64,000 nt of DNA, from contig OW203986.1 in assembly GCA_934047225.1 (NCBI GenBank), forward strand, positions 19,843,221-19,907,220, in the 5' to 3' direction. The notes beneath the pieces are model-generated. The model was not told the DNA's origin, made no database searches, and saw nothing but the letters and a program-made list of their open reading frames with translations. Position 1 is the stretch's first letter. The number at the start of each line of letters is the position of its first letter. Below are positions 1 through 11,215 of this stretch, piece after piece. Made by a program: the position numbers and the translations under genes. The DNA is from Ypsolopha sequella (taxonomy: Eukaryota; Arthropoda; Insecta; Lepidoptera; Ypsolophidae).

Positions 1-264
1 CTGAGTTGGTGATCGTGGATCATATGATTGCAAATGATTCTTTATAACAGCAGACAGTATTGGATTATTGTGAATAAGTTTTTCCTCACCTTTAGCCCCT
101 TCGAAGGTCTTTCGCAAGTCTACATTCTTAGTAATGTTGTGTTTTGATCCAGTTTTACCCTAGAACAAGGTATCAGATTATGATTTCATGAGCCTAGTAA
201 CAATCCAAAAAGAAATCAACATAATTTCAAAACAATATTACTTATATCTCTTTCTTCGAGCCCT

Positions 265-551
265 CTACAACCTCTTAACTAGAAGTCCCTTGGATATTTT
301 AGTTTTTACTGCTCTATTAGCACCGCGCCTAATCGCACGAATAGGCGTAAACACCTCTCCTGTTAAAATAACGACGAATAAATAGAACATTAAAGAGTAC
401 GAAAAGTCTAAAATAAGTCACTTACATTTATGGGTGTCCTGATTATCTCTGGAGTCGGGGAACGAGGGTCACAGTTAGCGGCAGTATCAAGCTCAACATT
501 TAGAACGGGTCCAGCTGATTCAGCGCTAGGTTTACTCGTGTTGCTTCCCAT
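265..551 (-). CDS. CDCA3/Tome-1-like small protein, two exons
   Basis: Exon 1 runs 551 to 426 and encodes 42 residues starting MGSNTSKPS. It contains DPRSPTPEIIRTPI, the DPRSP...RTPI motif seen at the N-terminus of CDCA3 (trigger of mitotic entry 1), a cell-cycle protein; the MGS start also resembles that family. It ends at a good donor, AAT then GTAAGTG. The best in-frame continuation is 354 to 265 (acceptor after GAGAG), giving VFTPIRAIRRG and a basic tail to a TAG stop, 71 residues in all. An acceptor five bases earlier gives another frame that also stops soon. MGxxxS would fit N-myristoylation. Exon 1 is well supported; exon 2, and hence the very short protein compared with vertebrate CDCA3 (over 250 aa), is inference. 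It could be a shortened insect form, or further exons may lie to the left of the window. Confidence 0.5.
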
Positions 552-1204
552 GTTGAATTTACGAAAACCTAATTTAGTCTGATGCCAAATTAATATTGAT
601 CACATTAACTTAGTTTTTGAGCCATCTGTAGACAATTTATTGCAAATAAGTTCAAAGCAGTAAAGAAAAAACAACATTAATATTCAACGGTCAAAACTGT
701 CATACAAATCAAACGATTCCATTTTCAAAACAAGACAACGGCCAATCACGTTGCGTGAATTTTTTATGGTATTGCCATCTTTCCTCAAAGATTGCCACAG
801 ATAATAGCTGAATAGAGATGTGTCAACTGATTTTTTTCATGCTATAGGTACATAATGCACGCCAGCTGATTTTCCGACGAAGTAGGATAATGTGCAAGCT
901 GTTGGTTGGTTGGTTTCGTTTTGTTGAATAAGAACCTGTCCCGCATAGAGGAAAAAGGCTATCTATTCTATGGGGTTCCCTAATAAGAAAAAGGAACACA
1001 ACAGGCGCTGTCTAACGACTTAAGATAAATATACAGGTTATCTACTATACATCCATGACCTTACAAGTTACAGTTTTTTTCCAGTTCGCTTATCATTTCG
1101 CTTCTCTAAATTTTTCTTCGGAGATTATACGCCATTTTAGGTAATAGTTTTCATTATTTTGGTACCTATATAAATTAAACATTATTTTTTTATAATTTTT
1201 TTAT
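552..1204. other. Upstream intergenic region
   Basis: AT-rich, with no open frame of note. It holds the presumed promoter of the minus-strand CDCA3-like gene. No recognisable repeat ends were seen. Confidence 0.4.
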
Positions 1205-1560
1205 GAATTGTTGGTTATGACGTCACTTGAGAATTTAAGATATAACTGATTGTTATTTGTGATTGCTTATAAAAAAAAGTGGTCTTTCTATGTCTGTTTA
1301 CTCATCCGTCATCCATCTGTAGAATCAGTCGGCAGCAAATTTTTATAAATTTGTATTGACAGCAAAGGACACCTTTCTAAACAGACATTTCTCAAGTGAC
1401 GTCACACGAAGGCAAATGGAAGTTGCAGCTTTTTCATGAAAATATTCATCATCATGAAGTTTCTTAGAACACAAATTCAAAAATACAGCTTATTAAACCT
1501 AAATCTCGAAATGGTTTTCGAATTAACACACCTTAACATAATTTAATCTATGCGAATTCT
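1205..1560 (+). repeat. Old interspersed repeat, left part (X)
   Basis: About 1330-1560 matches the reverse complement of 37010-37230, including the words GTGTGACGTCACTTGA and TTAACACACCTTAACAT. The part is bounded by an inverted pair, TGACGTCACTTGAGAA near 1218 and its complement near 1388. It appears to be one end of the same element whose other part is at 3640-4110. Confidence 0.6.
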
Positions 1561-2330
1561 GTTTTATGAGTACTGCTAGGCACCAAAAACCGTAGTATTT
1601 GCTCATAATGACACTAGCTTTAAGCAGCAGGATCAGTTAGAAAAACAGTTTCGCAGAAAGTATCCAAGTCCAAAATCGTCTTCATTATCAGTGTCCAAAC
1701 TTATTCTGAGGTCCAAACGTATACTCTATGGTCCAAACAGTTGCCTATCTAAATCTTCTCAAGCAGTACAAATCGGTGTTCGGTGAGTTATCCAAGCAAA
1801 AATTACATCAAAACAAAAATAGTTAAAGCACAGAATGTTATAACTGACAGCCCGAAATCTACCAAAGTTGACTTTGATTTGTTTTTAATCTTTTGAGAAG
1901 GTCCATTTAGCCAAGAGATTGTTAATTTTTTAAGTCCTTAGACAGCGCTATCTATGAAAATTTTATGGAAGCCACCCTGAAAAACGGCTAAGTTTTCACA
2001 CTAATTTAAGTTGGGTTTGCAGAGTCGATCTTTGAACCATTTGAACTTATCAGTACAAATGTCAATGTTTGGACCATTTGAACCTATCAGTACAGAAGTT
2101 CCTTTTTTGACACAAATTCACTTCTGCGTCGCATCGGCTCCAGCGCTTCGGGATGTTCCGCCCTTTCGCCCTTGCGAAACAAAGTGCAGGCAACCATGCT
2201 CACCTCCTCAGCTTCGGCTTGCTGGTCGCCTAGCCTCAGCCGCTACGGTTCGCACGATTGCCTGCACTTTATTACCGCGGGCGGGGCTGCCCTCCCTCCG
2301 CACCTCTGTCTTTTTATATATACTCTAGGG
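1561..2330. other. Intergenic, repeat-derived, with GC-rich block
   Basis: No gene. The words GTCCAAAC and ACCATTTGAACCTATCAGTA recur, and 2030-2110 resembles 3010-3100. A GC-rich, CpG-rich block at about 2125-2310 contrasts with the AT-rich surroundings. The open frame across it is low-complexity and unlike any protein I know. The whole stretch separates the two parts of the X/Y repeat and is absent from its second copy near 37 kb, so it is probably inserted DNA. Confidence 0.45.
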
Positions 2331-2960
2331 TAGCGATGCGCGATGGCGAGAGGTTTTTTTCGATTGTTTCGATTGTTCAAACATCTCGATGGTTCTCGAT
2401 TGTTTCGACTTGGACTCGAGTTTGACTCGGCTTGTTATTGCGACTGGCGCGTTCATTCGCGAGTTTTTTCTCAATGGTTTAGAGTTTCGATTGCGAATCC
2501 AAACTAATCCTTTCAACAAGAACAATCGAAAATAATCAACACCGTGACGGGAATAAAATTTAAGTAGTTAACTTACGTACTAATACTTAGATAGAAGGAA
2601 TCATGCAAATAAATAAAATATATCGAGGGTTGTTAATGAATATGTCTTTTTATTAATTAGATATATAAGTTATATAACTACCTATTTAAATTTAAAGGTA
2701 AAATCAGTCGGGCACGGGATAATATAATCAACAATCTTGATTAGCGGCTCGCTCGACTCGAGTCTGTCTCGCCTCTAACTAACGTGCACCTCGGCTCGAT
2801 GCACGCAATCGACTGACCGAGCGAGACTCGGCTGACTCGAAACAATCGAAAAACATCTCGATTGTTTTGTGGAACGGCGAGTCGATGGTTGACTCGATGG
2901 TTTATTTTAACGACTCCGATTCTTTCGATTGTTAAAACATCTCGGAATCGCCCATCGCTA
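2331..2960. mobile_element. hAT-type MITE, 630 bp
   Basis: It begins TAGCGATG and ends CATCGCTA, and is flanked on both sides by the same 8 bp, CTCTAGGG (2323-2330 and 2961-2968). An 8-bp target duplication and this terminal sequence fit a non-autonomous hAT element. Inside are many degenerate copies of CGATTGTTTCGATT and CATCTCGATGG near both ends, as expected of sub-terminal transposase-binding repeats. There is no coding capacity. Confidence 0.85.
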
Positions 2961-2968
2961 CTCTAGGG

Positions 2969-3639
2969 GTAGTAACCACAAGACTGTATAGAGTCGGAGT
3001 GCGCTGAGTCGGTTTTTGAATATAATTAACCTACCTATTATGTACCTACCAGCACAGAAGTCGGCTATTAGACCGTTTGAACCTAACAGTATAGAAGTCC
3101 ATTTTCGATGCACAAAACACGATTTTCAGTGCGTGTTCAAAAATTACAAAAGCGTGTCCGGCAATAAAAAATGTTACTGTGGTCACAGTTTGGCCCCTAG
3201 ACCTTGGACGAATAACCCTAGGACCAAATACATTGTTATAACTGGTAAATACCCAGAATTTAGCTGTTCACGCTACGTCTTCTGCCATGATCACGCGCAC
3301 AAAGACCACCGGTCTCCTTCACAATGGATGCTCAGCATAAATAGTTTTTCCAGTTAGTATAGTTTATGCACACTACCACCAGCCACTAAGGCTTCACTAT
3401 GATATCGCGTCTTCGATAAATTTACGCTAATTATTATTTTGCAACAGAATTGTTTTAGAAACAAAGATTTCATCGCAGTTTTTAATTTTTTTCAAGAGGT
3501 CACCAATTTCAGATATTTCAACGGAGAGTGATATTGGCTGAATCTTATTGAGTAAATAAGGTGTTCTCCTCTCCTTAATCCTACGGATTTTCCAAACTAT
3601 ATAGTTGTAAGCTAGTCACTTTTTAGATTTTGTCTACTT
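2969..3639. other. Intergenic, no gene seen
   Basis: It begins with a segment resembling 2030-2110 (GAACCTAACAGTATAGAAGT). A 113-codon frame (3016-3357) lacks any recognisable domain or splice context, so I do not call it a gene. Confidence 0.35.
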
Positions 3640-4115
3640 TGCCTTTTGTTACAATAGCCTACAATGGCCGCTATGACGTCAAAGATGACATCATGAACGA
3701 CGCCATGTTGTGCTATCATCGTCCATGCTTTAGAGCGTTTGCACTGTGAGCGATCTATGAAAAGTGACAGCCGGCTGGCGGCAATTTTAAAAATAATTTA
3801 TTCGGAGCATAAGAGTTTATTATTAAACCATGATTCAAAGATTGAAGTTAGAGGAAATGCCTTCTTGGACCTGGTAAAGTAGTATACCCTTTGTATTCAC
3901 GTAACGTAAAACAAATTCATACAAATTCTGTCACTTTCAAGTGTCAACGTCCATGTCGCGTTCAAATGCGTTCCGAATGGATCATAAGTTTAAGCAGTGA
4001 TGGACGCCATTGTCCATTCGGAATGACTTGATGGGCGTGAGAAGTTTGATGGTAGTGTTGGCACTATTAGTGTCATGCGGAACGCGGTGCAACTTGTGTG
4101 CGTGTGTGCTCTTTA
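3640..4115 (+). repeat. Old interspersed repeat, right part (Y)
   Basis: It matches the reverse complement of 36440-36890 over about 450 bp, with words such as ATGACATCATGAACGACG and TTCGGAGCATAAGAGTTTA. It lies immediately upstream of the hAT insertion that precedes DDX51, so the original DDX51 promoter may lie in or beside this repeat. Confidence 0.7.
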
Positions 4116-5185
4116 CTGCGTGTCAGCGTTGCCAGAATGTTACTTTTGTAACATTTTACGTTACTTTTGACCCTGTCATGTTACCTCCATGTTACACGAC
4201 TTAGAATGTTACTTTTACGTTACTTCTATGTCAATATAACATATTTTCCAGCAAACAAAAAATAATCGTGAAACGGAACGCATCCAAGACAGACCAAAAA
4301 GTTTTAGTTCATCATGTTGGTGTACTTGATTTTTTGGCCAGATTTATCTCACTTCACTCAGTCGCGAGTTACGTGTATTTCTCTATCCCGCTTTCTCTGT
4401 CTAAGATCCCGCTTACATAGGCGAGTAAGCGAGCGAGTGTCGATGGCACCAAAAGTTTAGTCAGTTTATGTGACTTTTGGAGGGAAAGTGGGGAATGGCG
4501 AGTGTCTTTTATTTATTTTTGTTAAAAACTGTATACCTAGTGGGTTTTGGTGTACAATTTCAATAGTATTTTGTTTATCAAGTGCCTGTGGATGTGTACA
4601 TTGTGCGGGAAACATTATTAAAGGTGTAGAATCACCTTTTCAGTTTGCTCCAAATGCCCGTTGCAAACATTCAACAACTATAAGTGAAGATAGGACTTGA
4701 GTGAAAATCTACGACGATAATTTAAGCTAATAAGTTGTATTATCGCTGAACGACTTGTTTTCAGTGGGATGTAAAATTAAATAATAATAATAAAGTTCGG
4801 TTTTGTGTTTGTTTTGTGAACTTGTGATTCAAATGATTCAACTTGGGTACTTTGGTTAGTAAAGTTAGAGTTTTATTTCAGATCAGAAGTAATTTCTGTA
4901 AGTTTTTTCGCTACCTAGACTTGTATTTGTCGCCAACAAAAACTTGGTAAGTAAATGTTGTATTTTTTGTAGTTTTAATTCATTATATGAGTACCTATTT
5001 GGAATCAGAAATTCAACAACAAAGTCGTATTTGCAACTGAAATATGTTTTTTTTGTATTGTCATCTAGGTACCTATCATGTAGAAAAGCATAATTTATGT
5101 GCGCCGTTCACTGCACATTAGCTTCGAATCAAGTTCATGTAGCTATTTACTACTTATTGGTAACTTTGGTTGATTTTGTTTACAG

Positions 5186-5238
5186 GAACTGGAGTGGGCT
5201 AGAATTTGATTTTGTTTATCGATCTCCGTGCGACCAAG
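5186..5238 (+). other. Predicted non-coding exon inside the hAT
   Basis: A 53-bp segment lies between an acceptor (TTTTGTTTACAG) and a strong donor (CAAG then GTGAGTACC). It lies before the transposase start, so it could be a 5' leader exon. The word TTGATTTTGTTTA occurs just before its acceptor (5169) and again inside it (5206). The second occurrence is exactly where the tandem duplication begins. Splicing is predicted only. Confidence 0.4.
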
Positions 5239-5941
5239 GTGAGTACCTACTTAATTCTGTTTCTAATTGTAATTTGAATGTTCTAAATTAAACTAAACAA
5301 AACAAATAGGCCCGCGCGAATATCACACAGAGTCCGCGCCATGACTGAAGTCCCGCGTCAATCTTTATTGTCTCTGTAATATGAACCAAAATGCTCTATC
5401 CAGAGGATTTCAGTATGGTCTGTAATACTGGTGCGGACTAACACTCGCTCGCGTAGTCTCTCGTACAAAGTGACGCGCGCTACTTCCATTCTATCTAGTG
5501 TGTCCAGGTGCTGCCAGATTGTTCGAAATGAGACGATATCAAATTTCAATCCTTTTTTATGCATTCGCCATGTTGATTTCTATTTCGACAAAAAATATTT
5601 TATGTGCTTAAGTAAATTACTATAAATGCAAAGTTTGCCATACCTACCCACAAAGATTTATCCTTATAGTCTTAATATGCACAGAGCTATTTACGTTATT
5701 TAGATTAATTCAAATTTGATGGCAATCATGTAATTCGTTTCTCGTCAGTTTTTTTTTTGGGATGCCATGATGTAGGTACGCACAATATCGGATCATACGA
5801 TTTTTCATGAATGCATGGTTTTTGTATTGATCTGCACTAACTTTATCTATCGCTCTTTTTTTCATGTGTGATGTGGTGTGGTGGTGAATAATGTATTGCA
5901 TGTTTTGCTATGATAACAAAATTATCATGTATCTGAAGATA

Positions 5942-8063
5942 ATGGAGAGGTTTTTGACTGCTAAAGCATTGACTTCTAAAGAAAAAAAAGACGATCGAGA
6001 AAATATCGATAGCTCATTAGATGAGGCACCCCCTGAAAAAAAGAAGAAGCAAGTTTATCATTTTAACGAAAAATGGCTAGTAGACATTGCATTTAAAAAT
6101 TGGATCACAAAAAGAGAACAACAAAACGGCTCAATCACGGCCTTTTGTACAATTTGTAATTGCAATATACTCAACCATAAGCCTGCTCTTATAAAGCATA
6201 AAAATACAACAAAACATAAACAAAACGTTATCGCTATTAGTAAAACAACATCCATAGACGAAGCTTTTAAACCAAAAAAAGAAGAAGAACTAAAGAAAAG
6301 AGCTGAACTTAAATTATGTGCTTTTCTCGCCGAACATAATTTGCCACTGATGTTGTCAGACGATTTAATTCCTTTTTTGGCCAATACAATTCCTGATTCA
6401 TCAATAATCAAATCTGTTAATTTAGGAAGAACAAAAGCAACTAATATCGTAAAATCTGTGCTTGGTCCAATACTGACAGAAGAACTTGTATCTAAACTTA
6501 AAAAAACTACATTTAGTGTTATCATGGATGAGACCACAGACATAAGCGTTAAAAAACAATGTGCAGTGGCAGTTATATTTTTTGACGAGGAAGAGTTCTT
6601 GGTTTGTACTCAATTCCTGGACATCTATGAAGTTACTTCTGGAAAAGCTAAAGACCTGACAGATGCATTATTGAATTGGCTTGAAAATAAACAGATCCCT
6701 ATAAAAAACTTCATTGGATTTGCTTCTGACACCACGAACAGTATGGTTGGGCAACATAATTCCGTTTTCAGCCACTTAAAAGAAAAAATACCTCATATTG
6801 CATGTGTAAAGTGTAGTTGCCACATGATACATCTAGTGGCTTCTAAAGCTTGTCTCAAGCTTCCAAGATTTGTGGAAGATTTTTTAAGAAATGTTGGATC
6901 TCATTTTAGCCGTAGTTCACTTAGACAAGAAAAGCTAAGAGAATTACAAATATTTTTTAATGTTGATGTTCATAAAATTTTGAGTCCTTCAATTACAAGA
7001 TGGTTATCCCTACAGGCTTGCGTCAACAGAGTATTAGAACAGTACGATGTACTCTCTGAGTACTTTAGACTCGAAGTTTTAGAAGATCCAAGTAAAATCA
7101 CGGAGGATATAATAAGCGTACTTGATAACAAACTCACAAAAGTTTACCTAGAATTCATGTCTTACGTCCTAGATCTATTCAACGATTTCAACCGCACGTT
7201 CCAGTCTGAAAAACCATTACTCCACCAATTAAAACCAGAAATCCAAAAATTAATAAAAACAATAGGCAGCAACTACTTGCATTTCAATTACTGTAAAACT
7301 ACCGATGCCTACCGAATAGAATACGCAAATCCAAGATATTTTTTGCCCCTTAAGAAAATATATTTAGGGGTAGCTGCACAAACATCAATTGAAGAATTAT
7401 CAAAAGAAATTCCTGAACCGAGAACCGTAATCACTGACTTCAAAAGAACCTGTTTAATGTTTTTACATAGAATCAATAAAACAAATTACACAACGCTACG
7501 ATTTTTCTGACCCACTGTACGGCATTTTAGAAGTCATTGAGCCAAGCATAGCTCAAAAATATGAAATAAAAGATTTATCTAGCGTGCTGATCCGATTCCC
7601 AAACATAAGGGATGATGTTGATTATGTGGAGCTACAAAAGGAATGGAAAGAGCATGCTTTCCTTGACCATAATGAATTAGATTTACCTGAAAATATTGAA
7701 GAATATTGGAGAAAACTTTTAAAATTGAAGGATTTGACTGGTACTCCAATGTTTCCAAATTTAAAAAAGGTTATCGGGCTTTTACTAGTGTTGCCTTTTT
7801 CGAATGCATGCGTCGAACAAATTTTTAGTCAACTGAAATTGATCAAGTGTGAAAACAGGAACCGGCTAAACACTGAGACCATTTCTACTTTGATGGCTAC
7901 TAAAGCGAATATTAAAAGCGCCACAAAATTTGAGCCGTCCAAAGCAATGTTGCATGCAAAAATAAAATATAGCAATAGTGGTGAAGGTGAGCATTTCTCA
8001 AAAAATTTGCTACTAATTAAAAAACTTGTCCAAAATGAAAATATCGTAAATATATGTATATAA
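5942..8063 (+). pseudogene. hAT transposase, one frameshift
   Basis: Frame one runs to a stop at 7510. I place the start at 5942 (MERFLTAK), although the frame is open back to an ATG at 5891. A BED-type zinc finger lies at about residues 40-95 (CTICNC then HKNTTKH). Catalytic-core features follow: MDETTDIS near residue 195 and GFASDTTNSM near 262. The C-terminal hAT dimerisation segment (FSNACVEQIFSQ, NRLNTETIS) lies in the second frame, ending at 8063. The two frames differ by one base. Removing one T from the run at 7460-7464 would join them without an early stop, so the break is probably a single-base gain there. The downstream copy carries the same break. The transposase would cut and rejoin its own element ends in the nucleus; as read it is inactive unless the T run is a sequencing error. 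Confidence 0.85.
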
Positions 8064-8857
8064 CATAAAAGTCTGATAATTTATTATGTTTAGATTGATA
8101 ATATTGGTATAGCACGTATGTGATTTCATCGTTTCAGTGATAAAATTGTGAAAATCCAATTAGGGGCTGAAAAAAAGCGTCCTATTTTGTTACTACTTAT
8201 TTGGTGAAAATTGGATAAGTTATTGTAGATATACCAGTAGGAAACATTGTTTCTTTAAATTCATGATTATACTTTTAATAATTTCAGCAAAAATATCCCT
8301 TTAAATAAAAACATATTTACGAAAACTCTGCAATAATTATTTTTTGTTACCATTGGTACAAACATAAAGGCAAAAGTTTTTATTTTATGAAAACCAAAAT
8401 TAATTATAAAATGATAATATTATTTATCCCGACATGTTTCTATTTTTCATTATTAACGAACATTTTTAGGTGTTTTAAGTCAATTAAAACCCAGGAAAAT
8501 TCAAAATTAATGTTGATTAGTTTTGGGACAGTAACAAAATAAGAGTAACAAAATTCCTTTTTTGTTACCTTTTTTGGTACTTTTGTTTGAATTCCTTTTT
8601 TGTTACCTAACTTTCCTCTTATACATTACTATGCTAAAGTAACAAAAGAAGAAGTAACGAAACGAGAATAATTTATGTTTTGAAATTTATTCATCACAGT
8701 AAAAACAATAACTGTTTTATTTAAATTCAACTCGAATGTAACTTAGAATATTCTCTTTCAAAAACCAACAATGGTTTTATGAGATATTAACAATTTACCT
8801 GTAAAATCTGGTAACAAAAACTGAACAGAAATTGAGCAATAGTAGGCACGTGTACAC

Positions 8858-9145
8858 CAGTGGCGTGCACAGAACTTTGCTGGAAAAGCAAACAATTGGT
8901 CAAGAACAACAATAAAAAAAATATGAAAAAATTTAAATATCACTTTGAAAAAAAAAAACGTGTATGACGCCAGGGTAGACAATGTCTACCCTAGAGTGAA
9001 AATTTCCTATACAAACTTTTTTTTTTCAAAGTGATATTTAAATTTTTTTTTATTTTTTTTATTGTTGTTCTTGACCAATTGTTTGCTTTTCCAGCAAAAA
9101 GTTCTGTGCACGCCACTGGTCACAAATTATAGAGGGATACCACTG
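8858..9145. mobile_element. hAT-type MITE nested in the hAT
   Basis: It begins CAGTGGCGTGCACAGAAC and is strongly self-complementary to 9118, where it ends in GTGCACGCCACTG. A further 27 bp then end in TACCACTG at 9145. The 8 bp GTGTACAC occur directly before 8858 and directly after 9145, so the inserted unit seems to be 8858-9145. A related copy is at 28830-29090. Confidence 0.75.
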
Positions 9146-10300
9146 GTGTACACTCTAAGACGCCATCCAGCAGAGAGAGATTGCTCAACAAAATGGCATA
9201 CTGAAATGTCACGTAGAGTGTTGCCAAAAACTAAAAATATCAACTTATTGGTATATTTCACAAAAGTAATATGCTAAAATTGGTAACAAAAGAGGATGTC
9301 ACGTTTTGAAACTTTTCTGGGACAAGATTAAAATGTGTTTTTTGAAAAAATAATGCACTAGTCTCTTCTCAAAGATAATATGAAATGAACCCCGACATAA
9401 TGATTAAGCAATTAAAATCAAAAAATAGGTAGGATGCTTTTGAACTTTCCGAAATATTAGCGATCAAAGTATCAGTAAGTCGTATGGGACACGTGACTTT
9501 TCATGCATTAAAATTTGGGAATGTTTTTTATTTACTTAATTTTAATTAATATATAATTATTTTAGACATTCAGTATTTTTTTTCGTATTCAAAAATAAAT
9601 AAAGAAAACCACACCGTCTACAGTTAAATACTGTTAGACCATTTTGTACACAATAATGATAAATAACTTTGTGGGACAGCAAAAAAATCAAGTTACGAAA
9701 AAAAATGAGAAATGCTCAGGTACTAATTGCACTATATTCTTTAAGTCTCACAAAGTTTTAGGTAACTATATTTTATGACTATGATGCTAATATTAACGCT
9801 TTTTTCCAGGTTCCAGTTCAAGTTAGCTACTCTGCCTATCTGAATAATACGTTATGATGGAGTATTTTTTATTTAAATTGATTAATAACAAAGTAAGTCG
9901 TAGCTATTGAAAACATTACTAATTGGTTGGTATATTACTGACACATTATTAATTGTAGATTTTTCTTTTTCAGATTCGATCAACAATTATTACGATTCTT
10001 TCGATGCGTAACTAATGGGACAGATAACTTTTTCAGTTTTTATTTAATAAAGTGCGATAATAAAGTATTAGTATCGTTTTCCACATAAAATCAAATAATG
10101 TTACTCGTCTCGTGAAAATGTTACATTTTGAGCTGTCTCTTGTTACATTTGGCTATCTGCCACTGGCAACACTGCTGCGTGTGCTGCGATAAACATAAAT
10201 GGATTTTACACCATCGTGTCGTGTTGTTTGAACAATATCTTGCGAATATAATTGTAGCAAATAACTAAATTTCACATGTAATAATACTTGAACTTAAAAA

Positions 10301-11185
10301 ATGGATCTTTTTGTTATAAACAGGTACTTAATCTTTGTTTCATTATTCTTTATTTCATAACCTCTCAACTGTGAGGGCATGTTACAAAGTGTGTACCTAT
10401 TTGATTTCCTATCTAATTAATATTATCTTCAGGTATGTAGATGCTAATGATGAAGAAAACTATGTTGACCGTGAAACTGCTAACCTACAGCGACTGAAAC
10501 AGAAGATTGAAGAAAGGAAAAAGTCTTACACTACTCAAAACAAATCTCTTGAAATCACATTAAAACCATATGTGAATACGGATACTATTGATACACCAAA
10601 ACTTGATAAAAAAGAAGATATTGAATTAACTGATATCAAAGATGATAAAAAAACAGACAAGAAAGCAGAGAAAAGGAAACCTGCAGCTGAATTTAAAGTT
10701 CTGGGTACAAATGATTTCAAAAAAAAAGTTTCAGTGAGTAAGAAGTATATAAGCAAATCAACATTCTCTGTCTACTCTAAAATCTAAGAGTCTAATGCAA
10801 TTTGTTATTTTCAGGTCAAGCGAAAACTACCACACTGGCTATCAAATTCAAATACGGTTTCCACCAATCTGCAAAACTTGAAATGCAAAATTGAAGATCA
10901 AACCTGGCTCCATCATAGCTTGAGATCCACACTGCTCAGTGAAGGAGTCGCACATCTATTCCCAGTCCAAGAACAAGTTGTTCCTTTCATCTTGGGAGAG
11001 CATAAACTACCATCTCCATTGTTGCCACATGATATCTGTGTTTCTGCACCCACTGGTAGTGGCAAAACATTATCATTTGTTTTACCTATCATTCAGGTCA
11101 ATATCATTACAATGTAATGAAAGTATAGTCTTAAAAACTTGTAAAATATTTTATGTTTTGTTTATAGATTTTGATAAATGAGTTG
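10301..11185 (+). pseudogene. 5' fragment of DDX51 (duplicate exons 1-4)
   Basis: Exon 1 is 10301-10323 (MDLFVIN), exon 2 is 10433-10733, exon 3 is 10815-11096 with the Walker A motif APTGSGKT, and exon 4 starts at 11168 but runs into the duplication junction after 15-18 bp. The sequence equals the start of the full gene at 16278. It lacks every helicase motif after motif I, so it cannot make a working helicase. It does keep the original 5' position next to the complete hAT, so transcription from the ancestral promoter would enter this fragment first. Confidence 0.9.
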
Positions 11186-11215
11186 ATTTTGTTTATCGAT
11201 CTCCGTGCGACCAAG
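11168..11215 (+). other. Chimeric exon made by the duplication junction
   Basis: The DDX51 exon 4 acceptor (TTTATAG) and its first 15 bp are fused to the last 33 bp of the hAT leader exon, with its donor (CAAG then GTGAGTACC) intact. The 48 bp are open in the DDX51 frame (ILINELILFIDLRATK) and end in phase 0, matching the phase at which exon 3 and exon 4 of the downstream copy begin. Whether it is spliced is unknown. Confidence 0.6.

Larger units (their letters stand above)
4124..10174 (+). mobile_element. Complete hAT transposon, 6.05 kb
   Basis: The left end CAGCGTTGCCAG and the right end CTGGCAACACTG form a 12-bp terminal inverted repeat with one mismatch. The same 8 bp, CTGCGTGT, flank both ends (4116-4123 and 10175-10182). 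GTTAC words cluster near both ends and recur in the interior, as hAT sub-terminal repeats do. It carries a BED-finger/hAT transposase frame at 5942-8063 (one frameshift) and a nested MITE at 8858-9145. It inserted about 120 bp upstream of the DDX51 start codon. The remainder of the interior (8064-8850 and 9154-10174) is AT-rich and shows no other gene. Confidence 0.9.
5206..11182 (+). repeat. Tandem duplication, unit 1 (5977 bp)
   Basis: This unit is repeated immediately downstream at 11183-17159 at a constant offset of 5977 bp. It holds most of the hAT element plus DDX51 exons 1-3 and the first 15 bp of exon 4. The three bases TTG are shared at 5206, 11183 and 17160, so the junction has 3 bp of microhomology. 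Reading both units, the only difference I noticed is T at 6649 against C at 12626, a silent change. Confidence 0.95.

Noticed and set aside
2011..2328. 105-codon frame across the GC-rich block
   Set aside because: Composition explains the open frame; no recognisable protein.
4470..4700. Cysteine-containing 76-codon frame in the hAT left part
   Set aside because: No known motif spacing, no splice context and it lies in transposon leader DNA.
6058..6543. 161-codon minus-strand frame opposite the transposase
   Set aside because: Shadow of the coding strand; no domain. The same holds for its copy at 12035-12520.
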